Source of the DNA: JAQBDA01 sp963709875
Lineage (GTDB): Bacteria; Chloroflexota; Anaerolineae; Anaerolineales; UBA4823
Direction of reading: 5' to 3'
Assembly: GCA_963709875.1 (NCBI GenBank)
Contig: CAVPYB010000002.1
Span: 62,001 to 126,000 of the forward strand
DNA: 64,000 bases
Shown: positions 30,098 to 39,675 of the stretch, in pieces
How the letters are laid out: each line of letters starts with the position of its first letter
How positions within the stretch are numbered: the first letter of the stretch is position 1
Program-made: the position numbers and the translations under genes
The notes under the pieces: model-generated
Database searches by the model: none
What the model saw: the letters and a program-made list of their open reading frames with translations, nothing else
What the model was told of the DNA's origin: nothing

Positions 30098-32237
30098 AGG
30101 TGTACCCCTCGGCTGCTCTGCTCAGCCTGTTGAACCACCAGATCAGAGCCACTAACACCAGCACCGTAAATATATTCAGCGCCGCGGAAACACCGTACTG
30201 TCCCAGCTGGTCGAAGAAGAAGAAGGATGCGATCGAAAATGTCTCCAGGGGGAATGGCGGCTGCAATACCAGGAAGATATAGAACTGGTTGAAAGAGAAG
30301 ATCGCCCGGATGATGATTGCCGGGACGAGCAGGGGCAGCAGCAACGGCCAGGTTACGTGGCGGAACAGCCTCAGACCGCCCGCCCCATCCATGGCTGCCG
30401 CGTCGTAGATCTCCCCAGGCACCAGTTTCAACCCGGCCGTGGCAGCCAGCATCATGAACGGGAATCCATACCAGGTGGCTGTGATCAGGAGCACCACCAG
30501 GGCGTAATTGGGGTTATCCTGCCATTGAGTGACCAGGTTGGCAGCTCCTGGGTAATCCGCTGTCTCGTACCAGGTGCGCGCAGCCTGGCTGAACCACCCA
30601 AAACGCGGGTCGAAGATCTGCGCCCAGATCAGGGCGGCTACAAACTCCGGGATCGCCCAGGGCAGGATAAAGATGGCTTGCCAAAAGCCCTTAAAACGGA
30701 CTCCGGCCCGGTTGAGCATCACGGCTGCCACAACACCCAGACCGGTTTGGGTTAGCACCGTGAGCACAGTCCACAAGACCCCAAAAACGACCAGATCTGC
30801 GGCCGCACCGCTGATCAGCTGTGCGAGCAGCGAGGGACCGGCATACTGCACCACTTTGCTCTGCGAGCGCTGGAAGATTTGCGGCTCAACGGCCTCAACC
30901 TGTCCGGTAATTCCCAGCCAGGCTTCCCGCCAGACACCGCCATTCAGCCCATCCCGGATGGCAATCGAGCTGAAGTCGGTCAGCGACATAGCACCCTGGA
31001 AGAGCATCGGGTACACAGCGATCAGGCACAGCACGACCAATCCGGGCAGCAGCCACGGCAGGGCACGCCGCAGCCCTCTGAAAGTTACTTTGTCAGCTTC
31101 AACGCTGATATGTACTCGCCTGGCTCTGAACTGTACCAATGGCTCCCAAACCAGTGCCCGGAAGCCATGTGCGGCCGACATGCTCAGGGGAGCAGTGAGG
31201 ATCAGGATATACTGCGGCCATTTGGTCGGCCAGACCAGCAAAAAGCCCAGGGCGATCATCAACCATAATGCGAAGACGCGCTGCTGGTTCCACAAGCGCC
31301 GCAACCCGAGAAACGCCAGCAAAGTGATAAAGACATCCAGCGCAACCAGGAAGACCCCCGGGTGCCATGGCACCGAGCTAAAAAGCCATACCAGAGGCTG
31401 CCAGGGGGGGAAACCTGCCTGGCGGACATAATCGCTCTGCGAATACTCGCCATGGAAGCTCACGGTTGCCAGCAGGCGGTTGAACGGGTCGCTCCACATG
31501 CGCGGGTTGGCAGCAAAGAAAACAGCCACCGCCAACAGCCCCCACAAAACAACCAGAGCAAGCCGGCGCAGTTCTGACGAACGATTACTCTGGGTCGTGG
31601 CCTCCGACCGCCACTCCGATATCCAATGCACAGCGATGGCAATTCCCACAACTGCATAAGGATATTTTGAGGCAGCCGTCAGACCGAATGCGGCTGCGGA
31701 AAGGAACAACCATATATTCCAACTTCGCTGCGACTTCAGATAGAAGAATACCGTCAGCAGGCTGGTAAGTGCCGGCAGCGGCTCCAGCATGATCTGGCTG
31801 GTGTATTTGATCTGCCAGGTGCTGATCGCCAGGAACAGCCCACCCAGCGGATCGAGCAGGGCTAAAACCAGGACCTCCAGAGAACCTAACACGAGTGAGA
31901 GCGTCCTGGCGGTCTGGAAATGCGGCTCGGGCAGACTGGCGGCAATGGGGGCTGAGGGCGGCAGCTCGGCGACCGGCTCTGCCGGGGGGAGGGGATAAAT
32001 CGCCAGGGCGTAGACGATCTTTGTCAGCGGCGGATGCTCGTAGTTGTATTCGTAGTTGACGATCTCACCCAGGTCCCGTTCTCGGATGGCCTGGGAATAA
32101 TGGATCGCCGCGCCTAGATAATCGTCTTCGTCATAATCGATCGGCAGGTCGTTAACTGCCCGGTAGCGCAGGGCAAACGCCACCCCGGTGACGAGTAGTA
32201 CCGCCAAGAGGAATGCTATGGATTTTCGCGCCTTCAT
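30090..32237 (-). CDS. fusion of a PMT-like membrane glycosyltransferase domain and a MalF-like ABC permease
   Basis: A continuous 715-residue frame. Residues 1-385 look like a GT-C glycosyltransferase (GT39/PMT or ArnT type): an N-terminal membrane helix, the acidic loop DYDEDDY near residue 35, NYEHPPLTK near residue 68 and about nine further helices. Residues of about 395-715 are a MalF-type permease starting WLLPGLVVLCLIAVYPM, with the EAA loop DAAAMDGAGGLRLFRHVTWPL near 620. No stop, start codon or binding site separates them. MalG overlaps its end. Transport of a sugar is well supported for the C-terminal part; the role of the glycosyltransferase part is unknown. An indel that removed a stop cannot be fully excluded. 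Confidence 0.82.
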   Translation of the reverse strand: MKARKSIAFLLAVLLVTGVAFALRYRAVNDLPIDYDEDDYLGAAIHYSQAIRERDLGEIVNYEYNYEHPPLTKIVYALAIYPLPPAEPVAELPPSAPIAASLPEPHFQTARTLSLVLGSLEVLVLALLDPLGGLFLAISTWQIKYTSQIMLEPLPALTSLLTVFFYLKSQRSWNIWLFLSAAAFGLTAASKYPYAVVGIAIAVHWISEWRSEATTQSNRSSELRRLALVVLWGLLAVAVFFAANPRMWSDPFNRLLATVSFHGEYSQSDYVRQAGFPPWQPLVWLFSSVPWHPGVFLVALDVFITLLAFLGLRRLWNQQRVFALWLMIALGFLLVWPTKWPQYILILTAPLSMSAAHGFRALVWEPLVQFRARRVHISVEADKVTFRGLRRALPWLLPGLVVLCLIAVYPMLFQGAMSLTDFSSIAIRDGLNGGVWREAWLGITGQVEAVEPQIFQRSQSKVVQYAGPSLLAQLISGAAADLVVFGVLWTVLTVLTQTGLGVVAAVMLNRAGVRFKGFWQAIFILPWAIPEFVAALIWAQIFDPRFGWFSQAARTWYETADYPGAANLVTQWQDNPNYALVVLLITATWYGFPFMMLAATAGLKLVPGEIYDAAAMDGAGGLRLFRHVTWPLLLPLLVPAIIIRAIFSFNQFYIFLVLQPPFPLETFSIASFFFFDQLGQYGVSAALNIFTVLVLVALIWWFNRLSRAAEGYTYA

Positions 32238-32287
32238 TGGTATCGATCTATGGCAGCTTTACCCATAATCCCAAAGTGTACCCGGGC

Positions 32288-33344
32288 TTATTGTTGGTTA
32301 GTACCGAACAGCCACTCCAGACCACGCCAGACCTCTTCACGCCAGGCCGGATAATTATGCCCGGCAGGGTATTCCCGGTAGGCAACCGGGTAGCCCCGCT
32401 CTGACAGGAGGGCGGACAGCTTCCGGTTAGCCTCCAGCAGGGTAGAAAAATCGTACAGACCCACATCCATCCACACCTTCAGTGGACGCAGATCGCCTTT
32501 CTCTACCAACTCGAATACGACCGACTCATACCCGCCCATGCTGTATCCCCCGGATTGGCAGATCACCCGACCGAATATATCGGGCTGCCGCAGCCCGGTA
32601 TACAAAGCCATCAGCCCGCCCATAGATGCCCCTAAGACACCGTAGCTTCCCGGGTGCTTCCGTAGGTCCAGCAGGTTCAGCTCGTCCATTGCCAAAGGCA
32701 GGACCGAGGTATGCACAAATGCCAGCGTAGCCTCACTGCAAGAATACTCCACCATCCGTGCATTCTTGTGGTTTTCAACCAGCGCCAGCGCAATAGGCTG
32801 GATGCGTCCCTGGTGGATCAAGTTGTCGAGGATCACATTCAAGCGTGCCCGCCGCAGGTACTCCCTCCCATCCCATACCAAAACGAGCGGGCAGGGTTCT
32901 TCTACCGGGGGCTGGTAGAGATAGACGGCGCGTCTTTCTCCAGCAGCCAGTTGCCAGGTGCTGACTATATGCCGGACGACCGTTCCATGAGCAATATTAC
33001 GACGCCTTATGGTCAGGTTGCTGAGTTTGGCTGCTGGCATGTAAAAATAATTGTTGCGATGGCCCAGACCATCCGGGGTCAGCCAGGGGTTGTATGGATC
33101 GTTTATGCGCTCGCCATTTTCGAAATAGGCATACTCCATGTAGGCATCTTCCGGCAGCTCGGTCTCGTAAATCCAGATATCGCTATCTGCGCCTGCCATC
33201 TCGATTGGCGAACCGCGCTCCCAGTCGGAGAAATCTGCCATTAACAGCGGAGGAGGGCCTGCCCACCCAGACGAAAGTCACCCGCTCGCCGTCGATTAGC
33301 GGGTTTCCTTCCAACTGGATGCGCCTCAGCAAATTGGATATCAT
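32288..33344 (-). pseudogene. Fes/enterochelin-esterase-like hydrolase with N-terminal beta domain (one frameshift)
   Basis: About 352 residues if read from the ATG at 33344, which overlaps the amylase stop as ATGA; a shift near 33243 links the two frames. The N-terminal 100 residues (GERVTFVWVG, MADFSDWERGSP) resemble the carbohydrate-binding module found before such esterases. The alpha/beta hydrolase domain has the Ser nucleophile in LGASMGGLMAL and a late His in YPAGHNYPAW. It has no signal peptide in this reading. Its place between amylase and permease genes suggests it removes acyl groups from oligosaccharides (inference). Confidence 0.8.
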
Positions 33345-35002
33345 CCGGGCGCCAGCCATACAGCAGATGCCGGAGGCAGCGTAATCGTATATAGCTGGCC
33401 CTTTTCTGCCGCCGGGTAAGTCGTCCCGGTCAGCAGATCGATAGGCATGCTGGCTGAGAATGGAAATTGGACTACAGTTGCCTCGACCGCATCGTCGGAG
33501 AAGTTGTACAGCGCCACGACCGTCTCCCCATCCTCAGATCGGACGAAGCCCCAAGCTCCTGGTTTATCCACTTCCAGCTCCAGGATAGCGAATTCTCCCC
33601 CCTTGAGTGCCGGGGATTGGTTCCTGATCGTAAATGCATGGCGGTAGTAATTGAGCAGCGATCCGGGGTCTGCTTCCTGCTCTTCCACGGATACACTGTC
33701 TGCTGGCTTGTTCCAGCGGTCCTGCGGTACGAACCAGCTTGCCTGACCTTCCCCTTCTTCGGCAGCATACCAGTCCATCGGTTCCCGGCGGTAGTTATCC
33801 CAGCCCGGCGGTCCGCCCTTCTGCCCGGGCATGCCGATCTCTTCCCCATAATACACCAGCACCGGTCCCGGCAGGCTGGCTAACAGAGCCGCTGCCAGTC
33901 GCTGCCGGTCTGGATCTGAATCCAGCTCATTCGTGATGCGGTTGGTATCGTGGTTGCTGAAAAAACGCACCGCGATGGCATGCTCCGGGAAGCGTTTTTG
34001 CTCGTCTTCCAGCAGGCCGGTGAGCAGCACCGGGAACCCCTTCCCAGCCAACAAGCCATCGCCATTCGAATCATGGCTTCCCTGCATGAGCTCATACAAT
34101 GGAAAATCGAACAGCGCATCGAACTGGTCGGGGTAGAAGCGGCTCAAATCGGAGGGGTTATGCACCCAGGCTTCACCCAGCAGAAGTGCGTCCGGGTTAG
34201 CAGCTTTGACCGCCTGGCGCAGGTCGACCAGGAACTCCTGCGGAGGGAAGGTGGCGTTATCCACCCGGAAGCCGTCCACCCCATCCGTCAAATCGCCGTC
34301 GCCATCTAGGTCCAGCCAAAAGCGGGCAGCATCCGCCAGATAATCTACAACCTCCGGATTGTAATGGTTGAAGCGCGGCATCTCAGTATTGCCCGCAAAA
34401 CCGGCATAGGTAGTATGCGCATCGTTGGTCCAGACGAACCATTCACTGTTCTGCGACTCGGGATTCTTGTACGCATCCTCGAATAATGGGTTCTGGTTGG
34501 AAAGGTGCGAGGGCACAAAATCGAGGATCACGCGCATCCCACGCTCATGAGCTGCATCTACGAGCTCTTGCAGATCCTCCAGTGTGCCATAATCCGGGTT
34601 GACAGCGAAGTAATCCGTCACATCGTAGCCATGATCCGACGGGGAGGGGTAGATCGGCATCAGCCAGATGGTATCCACCCCCAGCGCCTGCAGATGGTCC
34701 AGGCGTTCGGTGATGCCGTTTAGATCACCGGTGCCATCGCCATCCGAGTCGGCGAAGGAGCGTACGAAGATCTCATAGACGGTATCGTCAGAGAACCAAT
34801 CCGGGGTTTCGTACGGGATCAGGGTTGTCTGCGGGGCAGGCAGCTCCGTCGGCTCGAGGGTAGGAACCTGGGTCGGTGGAGGCGTTACGCTGGCTTCTGG
34901 CAGTGCCGTTTGTGTGGGGGCAGGCGCGGATTGGCTGCAGGCAGCCAGCAGAACCCCGGCGGCAAGCAGCCCTACCAACAGGTGATGGTTTTGTTTCAAC
35001 AT
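33341..35002 (-). CDS. secreted GH13 alpha-amylase lipoprotein
   Basis: 553 residues. A lipobox LLAAC near residue 22 and a Thr/Pro spacer anchor it outside the membrane. The GH13 core is complete: DFVPSHLS (region I), DGFRVDNATF (nucleophile Asp), LLLGEAW (acid/base Glu) and FFSNHDTNR (region IV Asp). DSDGDGTGDLNG near residue 85 is a typical calcium site. It should cut starch or maltodextrin at the cell surface to feed the transporters. It follows the second malG gene by 15 bases. Confidence 0.93.
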   Translation of the reverse strand: MLKQNHHLLVGLLAAGVLLAACSQSAPAPTQTALPEASVTPPPTQVPTLEPTELPAPQTTLIPYETPDWFSDDTVYEIFVRSFADSDGDGTGDLNGITERLDHLQALGVDTIWLMPIYPSPSDHGYDVTDYFAVNPDYGTLEDLQELVDAAHERGMRVILDFVPSHLSNQNPLFEDAYKNPESQNSEWFVWTNDAHTTYAGFAGNTEMPRFNHYNPEVVDYLADAARFWLDLDGDGDLTDGVDGFRVDNATFPPQEFLVDLRQAVKAANPDALLLGEAWVHNPSDLSRFYPDQFDALFDFPLYELMQGSHDSNGDGLLAGKGFPVLLTGLLEDEQKRFPEHAIAVRFFSNHDTNRITNELDSDPDRQRLAAALLASLPGPVLVYYGEEIGMPGQKGGPPGWDNYRREPMDWYAAEEGEGQASWFVPQDRWNKPADSVSVEEQEADPGSLLNYYRHAFTIRNQSPALKGGEFAILELEVDKPGAWGFVRSEDGETVVALYNFSDDAVEATVVQFPFSASMPIDLLTGTTYPAAEKGQLYTITLPPASAVWLAPG

Positions 35003-35017
35003 TCAGGTTATGGCGGA

Positions 35018-35917
35018 CTAGCCTTTGACACCGCCGACCGTCAGACCGGAGACCAGGTAGCGCTGCAAGAAGAAGAACAGCAGGATGATCGGAACACTCA
35101 TCAAGATCGACATAGCCGAGAAATCAGACCATGGTGTCGAGAACTGACCCAGCATCGAGCGCAGCGCCATCGCCAGTGTAAAGCGCCCCGGATCCTCCAG
35201 GAAGCTCCAGGCGAGGACGAACTCTGTCCAGCCGGCCATGAAGGCGAACAAGAGCGTGACCGCCATAGCGGGGACAGAGAGCGGCAGGATCACTCGGAGG
35301 AAGGTCTGCGTCACCGTAGCACCATCGATTATCGCAGCCTCCTCCAGCTCCTTTGGAACAGTATCGAAATAGCCTTTCAGGTTCCAGATGGCGAACGGCA
35401 GCGTCCCTGCGGCGTAGGCAATCGAAAGCCCAAGCAGGGTCGCCCGCAGGGCTTCGCCTCCTATACGGATCTGGGAGAGCAGCACGTAAAGCGGGGCCAG
35501 GGTAGCAGTTGCTGGCAGCATCAGCAAGACGATGAAGCCCAGCATACCTGCCTGGCGACCGATGAAATTGAAGCGTGAGAAAGCATATGCGGCTGACGCC
35601 CCCAGAATAACTGCGAAGACCGATACCCCCAGGGAAACGATCAGGCTGTTCACCAGCAGCTTCCCGAAGGTCATACAGGTCTCCACCTTGCCGGGATCTT
35701 TACAGAGCAGCGCCCAGGGTTCGACGAGCACCCTGCGGAAAGCGTCCAGCGACGCCCCAGGTGGGATGATGGTCAGCTCGAGCGGCTTATCGATATTGCG
35801 CGGATCGAGCGCCATCGAAAATATCCACAGGAATGGAAACAGCACCGTGAACAGCACTGCCAGCAAGAAAATCTGGATCCCAATCTGTTTGAGGATGGCC
35901 TTGTTTTTTCTAGACAT
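35018..35917 (-). CDS. MalG-like sugar ABC permease
   Basis: 299 residues with six membrane segments and the EAA loop EEAAIIDGATVTQTFLRVILPLSVP. The ATG at 35917 has GGAGG seven bases upstream and overlaps the malF stop by eight bases. Partner of the MalF protein at 35910. Confidence 0.94.
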   Translation of the reverse strand: MSRKNKAILKQIGIQIFLLAVLFTVLFPFLWIFSMALDPRNIDKPLELTIIPPGASLDAFRRVLVEPWALLCKDPGKVETCMTFGKLLVNSLIVSLGVSVFAVILGASAAYAFSRFNFIGRQAGMLGFIVLLMLPATATLAPLYVLLSQIRIGGEALRATLLGLSIAYAAGTLPFAIWNLKGYFDTVPKELEEAAIIDGATVTQTFLRVILPLSVPAMAVTLLFAFMAGWTEFVLAWSFLEDPGRFTLAMALRSMLGQFSTPWSDFSAMSILMSVPIILLFFFLQRYLVSGLTVGGVKG

Positions 35918-36962
35918 TGTAAGCCTCCGTCGCCCGGGTGACACGGTTGTTGATCAGGGTGATGACCAGTAAGACAAAAAACACGACGATGCTGAATGCG
36001 GCAGCTACCCCGTATAATCTTTGTTCGTAAACCAGCTTGAAAGCCTGGGTAACCAGGATCTCAGTTCGTCCGAACGGCCCTCCCCTTGATATGAAGTAGA
36101 TAACGTTGAATTGGTTGAAAGTCCAGATCGTGCCCAGCATGATCGCCGGCACCATCGCCGGACGGATCAGCGGCACGGTGACATTCCAGAACTTTTGCCA
36201 GCCGCTGGCGCCGTCGATATCGGCAGCTTCGTACAGTTCGCTGGGGATGGACTGCAAGGCACCGGTAGCAACCACCATCATGAAGGGCCATCCCAGCCAG
36301 ATATTGGACAGCAAGACTGCAAAAAATGCCACTGGAAGATAATATAGTATCCCGGAATCGTGGGCGACTTCTAACCAACGGGTATCCGTAGGCAGGCTGG
36401 TGCCCAGGAATTCATTGACCTTGACCAGCAGCAGATTGAACGCCCCGAAGCGGGGATCGTACATGTTGCGCCAGGTCTGGACGGCTATATAGCCGGGGAT
36501 AGCCCACGGCAGCACGAACAGCACCCGGTAGACCTTCCGTCCAATAAGGTGTTTGCTGTTCAATGCCATGGCGATCACTACGCCCAGAGACACGTGGAAG
36601 ATGATATTGCTGAAAGTCCATACTACATTGAAGACCAGCAGGCGAATAAAGTCGTAGTTCTCGATTGCCAGACTGCTGGTAAGCACTTTGATATAGTTTT
36701 CCAGCCCGATAAACGCTGGAGTATATTTCTCCCAGGTTTCCGACCGGAATAGGTTGAAGCGCAGGTTGGTGATGCGGTAATCTGTGAAAGACATTCCCAC
36801 CTGGTATATCTGTGGCCAGAAAGAGATGATCAGCATCAGGATCCCGGAGGGAAGGATGTACAACCACGCCGTTCGGGAATTCTTCAGGAGCTGCCTGCGT
36901 TCTTCGCGCTTACCTATGTCTAGATCGATGGGTTTTGCCGATGGCAGGGTCTCTTGGGCCAT
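35910..36962 (-). CDS. MalF-like sugar ABC permease
   Basis: About 350 residues with eight hydrophobic segments and the EAA loop YEAADIDGASGWQKFWNVTVPLIRP. I chose the ATG at 36962, with AGGAG eight bases upstream, rather than the longer frame to 37064. It lies behind an intercistronic hairpin that separates it from the abundant binding protein. Confidence 0.93.
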   Translation of the reverse strand: MAQETLPSAKPIDLDIGKREERRQLLKNSRTAWLYILPSGILMLIISFWPQIYQVGMSFTDYRITNLRFNLFRSETWEKYTPAFIGLENYIKVLTSSLAIENYDFIRLLVFNVVWTFSNIIFHVSLGVVIAMALNSKHLIGRKVYRVLFVLPWAIPGYIAVQTWRNMYDPRFGAFNLLLVKVNEFLGTSLPTDTRWLEVAHDSGILYYLPVAFFAVLLSNIWLGWPFMMVVATGALQSIPSELYEAADIDGASGWQKFWNVTVPLIRPAMVPAIMLGTIWTFNQFNVIYFISRGGPFGRTEILVTQAFKLVYEQRLYGVAAAFSIVVFFVLLVITLINNRVTRATEAYNV

Positions 36963-37021
36963 AGATGCGCTCCTTTTATAAAATAGGAATTTGCGATGAT
37001 GGGTTCTCTTATTATAAACGA

Positions 37022-37054
37022 ATGCGGGTGGAAGGCTGCGCCTTCCACCTGCAT
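37022..37054. repeat. intercistronic hairpin between binding protein and malF
   Basis: A 14-base stem (37022-37035 with 37041-37054, one G-T pair) and a five-base loop. The right side on the minus strand (TTCGTTTATAA) is only moderately T-rich. Hairpins in this position are known to stabilise the binding-protein message and lower permease expression. Confidence 0.7.
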
Positions 37055-37131
37055 ATTTTAACATCTATCCGGTCACTATCGTTGTCACGACAGAGGTCAC
37101 GACAGGGATTATTACCGTGATTGCCGGCTCT

Positions 37132-39533
37132 CTACTGCCCACGGATCTCGGGCAGCGCAGCGTTGACCGCTTCATCTGCGGCTGTCAGTACCTCAGCCGG
37201 GTCTGAACCCTGATCGAACACACCTTTTAGAGCATTGTCCATCGGTCCCCAGTATGCACCCATCTCAGGGATGACCGGGAAGGCTGTACCGCCCTCGAAG
37301 GCCGCCACAGCTTCCTGGCGCAGCCGGTCGGGGACCTCTACACCCGCCACGGCGGGGATGTAGCCCTTGTTGTTGTCCGCCAGGAGCTTCTGGGCATCGG
37401 GTGTCAAGAGGAACTTCATGAATGCCCAGGTTGCAGCCTGGTCGTCGCCTTCCGCGTTGGCGCCCATGTAGATATTATCATTCTGCACGTAGCCGGACAT
37501 CCCGGACGGCCATAGATCGACCGACAGGTTATCCTCACCGATGGCGGCAGCCAGGTCGTTCAGGTTCCAGGTGCCGTCGATGATCAGACCAGCATTACCA
37601 GCCTTGAACAGGTTGACATCGTTGTCGGTGTAGTATTCAGCCGGACCGGCGTCGGTGAAGCTGTTCAGCATCTCGAGCCAGTCGACGCCGTTCTCATCGT
37701 TGAAGGTTGGATCGCCTTCAGGTGTCATCAGCGAACCACCCACACCGTGCAGGTGAGCGGCGGAGAAGAAAAAGCCACGCTCCAGGTTGGCCCCGACAAC
37801 ATCACCAGCGGTTGCTTCCTGGGCTTCGGCCAGCAGGTCCTCAAAATCAGAGGCTGCTTCGGGGACGATGCTGGAGTTGCGATACATCACCACGCCCTTC
37901 AAACCCAGCGGCAGACCGACCAGGGCGTCCTTGTACTGCACGGAGCCCAGGGCCGCCTGGTTGATGGAGGACAGGAAGGCGGTGTTTGCAAACGGTGTCA
38001 CGTCAGCAACCAGCTCGGCGTCGTAGAGCGCCGGACCCCAGTCCGCCGCACCGATCAGCAGGCTCGGACCACCGCCGGTAGCGACGGCCGTCTCGTACTT
38101 GCCGCGCAGGTCATCGAAGGGGACGAACAGCATGTCGAAGGTGATACCAGGGTTTCGTTCCTGGAAGAGCTGGATGACTGCGACCATACCTTCGATCTCA
38201 CCCTCTTTCAGCGAGTGCCACAAGGTTACCGTGCCCAGCACCTCAGGCTCGGGAGCTTCCTCGCCGCGGATCTCTGCGACAGCCGCGCTGACCGAGTTCT
38301 CAGCCTGAGCCAGGGCAAAGGCAGGGATCGGCGCCCTCGTCGAAGACCGATTTCAGAGCGGTGTCCATCGGACCCCAGTATGCGCCCATCTCGGGGATTA
38401 CCGGGAAAGCCGTGCCGCCCTCGAAAGCTGCCACAGCTTCCTGGCGCAGCCGGTCGGGTACATCCACACCCAGCGCAGCCGGGAGGAAGCCGGTGTTGTT
38501 CTCGGCGATCAGAGCCTGCGCCTCTTGGGAGAGCAGGTATTCCATGAAGCCCCAGCATGCCGCCTGGTCGTCGCCGGTCAGCGTTGGCGCCCATGTACAC
38601 GTTATCGTTCTGCACGTAGCCAGACATTCCCGACGGCCAGACATCGATCGACAGGTTGTCTTCACCGATCGCGGCAGCCAGGTCGTTCAGGTTCCAGGTG
38701 CCGTCGATGATCATACCGGCTTTGCCGGCCTTGAACAGGTTAACATCGTTGTCGGTATAGTATTCTGCCGGACCAGCATCGGTGAACTGGTTCAGCATAT
38801 TCAACCATGCCACGCCCTTATCGTCGTTGAAGGTCGGGTTGCCGCTGGCATCCATCAGCTGCCCGCCCACACCGTCCAGGTGCGCGGCGGAGAAGAAGAA
38901 GCCGTGCTCCAGGTTGGCACCGACCACATCACCAGAAGTGGCTGCCTGGGCTTTAGCCAGCAGGTCGGCGAAAGCTGCCGGGGCATCGGCTACGATGCTC
39001 GAATTGCGGTACAGCACCACACCCTTCAGACCGAGCGGCAGACCGACAATGGCGTCCTTATAGCGTACGGAAGCCAGAGCTGCCTGGTTGATGCCCTGCA
39101 GGAAGGACAGCTCGGCGAACCCGCTTACATCTGTCACCAGCTCGGCGTTGTAGAGTGCAGGACCCCAGTCGGCGGCGCCGATCAAGAGGCAGGGCCCCTC
39201 ACCCGAGGCGACCGCGGTCTCGTACTTGGCGCGCAGGTCGTCGAAGGGAACAAACAGCGTGTCGAATGTGACATCCGGGTTGGCCGCCGAGAAGAGCTGG
39301 GAAGCGCCTGTCATGCCCTCGATCTCACCCTCTTTCAGCGAGTGCCACAGTGTGATCGTGCCGGCGAGACCCGGGGCAGGCTCCTCAACCACCGGAGCCT
39401 CGGTCGCTTCCATCTTCTCCTCTGTCGCCGCGGGAGCTTCGGGAGCTTCGGTTGTCGCCCCACCGCCGCAAGCCACCAAAAGCATGGCGCCGATCAGCAG
39501 CAGGCTAAATATGGTCCATAGTTTCTTACTCAT
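37132..39533 (-). pseudogene. tandem double sugar-binding lipoprotein (two MalE-like modules, two frameshifts)
   Basis: After removing two extra C bases (near 38580 and 38320) the frame encodes about 799 residues. One signal peptide with lipobox LLVAC precedes two full family 1 binding modules. Both begin LWHSLKEGEIEGM, share FVPFDDLR, LIGAADWGPALY, EYYTDNDVNLFKAG and AYWGPMD, and end in EIRG; they look about three-quarters identical by eye. The second module has no start codon, ribosome binding site or signal peptide; a short acidic linker (EEAPEPEVLG) joins them, much like the linker after the signal peptide. It probably presents two maltodextrin sites per lipid anchor (inference). Confidence 0.83.
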
Positions 39534-39675
39534 GATATTACTATCTCCTTATCCTTAGATTATTGTCGGTTTCGTCTCATCTTGCTCCGACGAATATAGT
39601 GATCTCCATTTCGTTTGATACAGATTTCTGGCGATTATCCTTTTCCTCCTCTGGTGACCTCCTTTCATCGCTCGG

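Noticed and set aside
37065..37131. Val/Thr-rich sequence just after the binding protein stop (VVTSVVTTIVT in another frame)
   Set aside because: Considered as a frameshifted C-terminus, but the module already ends at the same EIRG as its twin and nothing else supports an extension.
38361..39521. 386-residue plus-strand frame over the binding protein
   Set aside because: Antisense shadow; the minus strand carries a clear signal peptide and binding module.
37132..39533. Assembly duplication of one binding protein gene
   Set aside because: The two modules differ at roughly a quarter of residues and have separate linkers, so they are not copies of the same reads.
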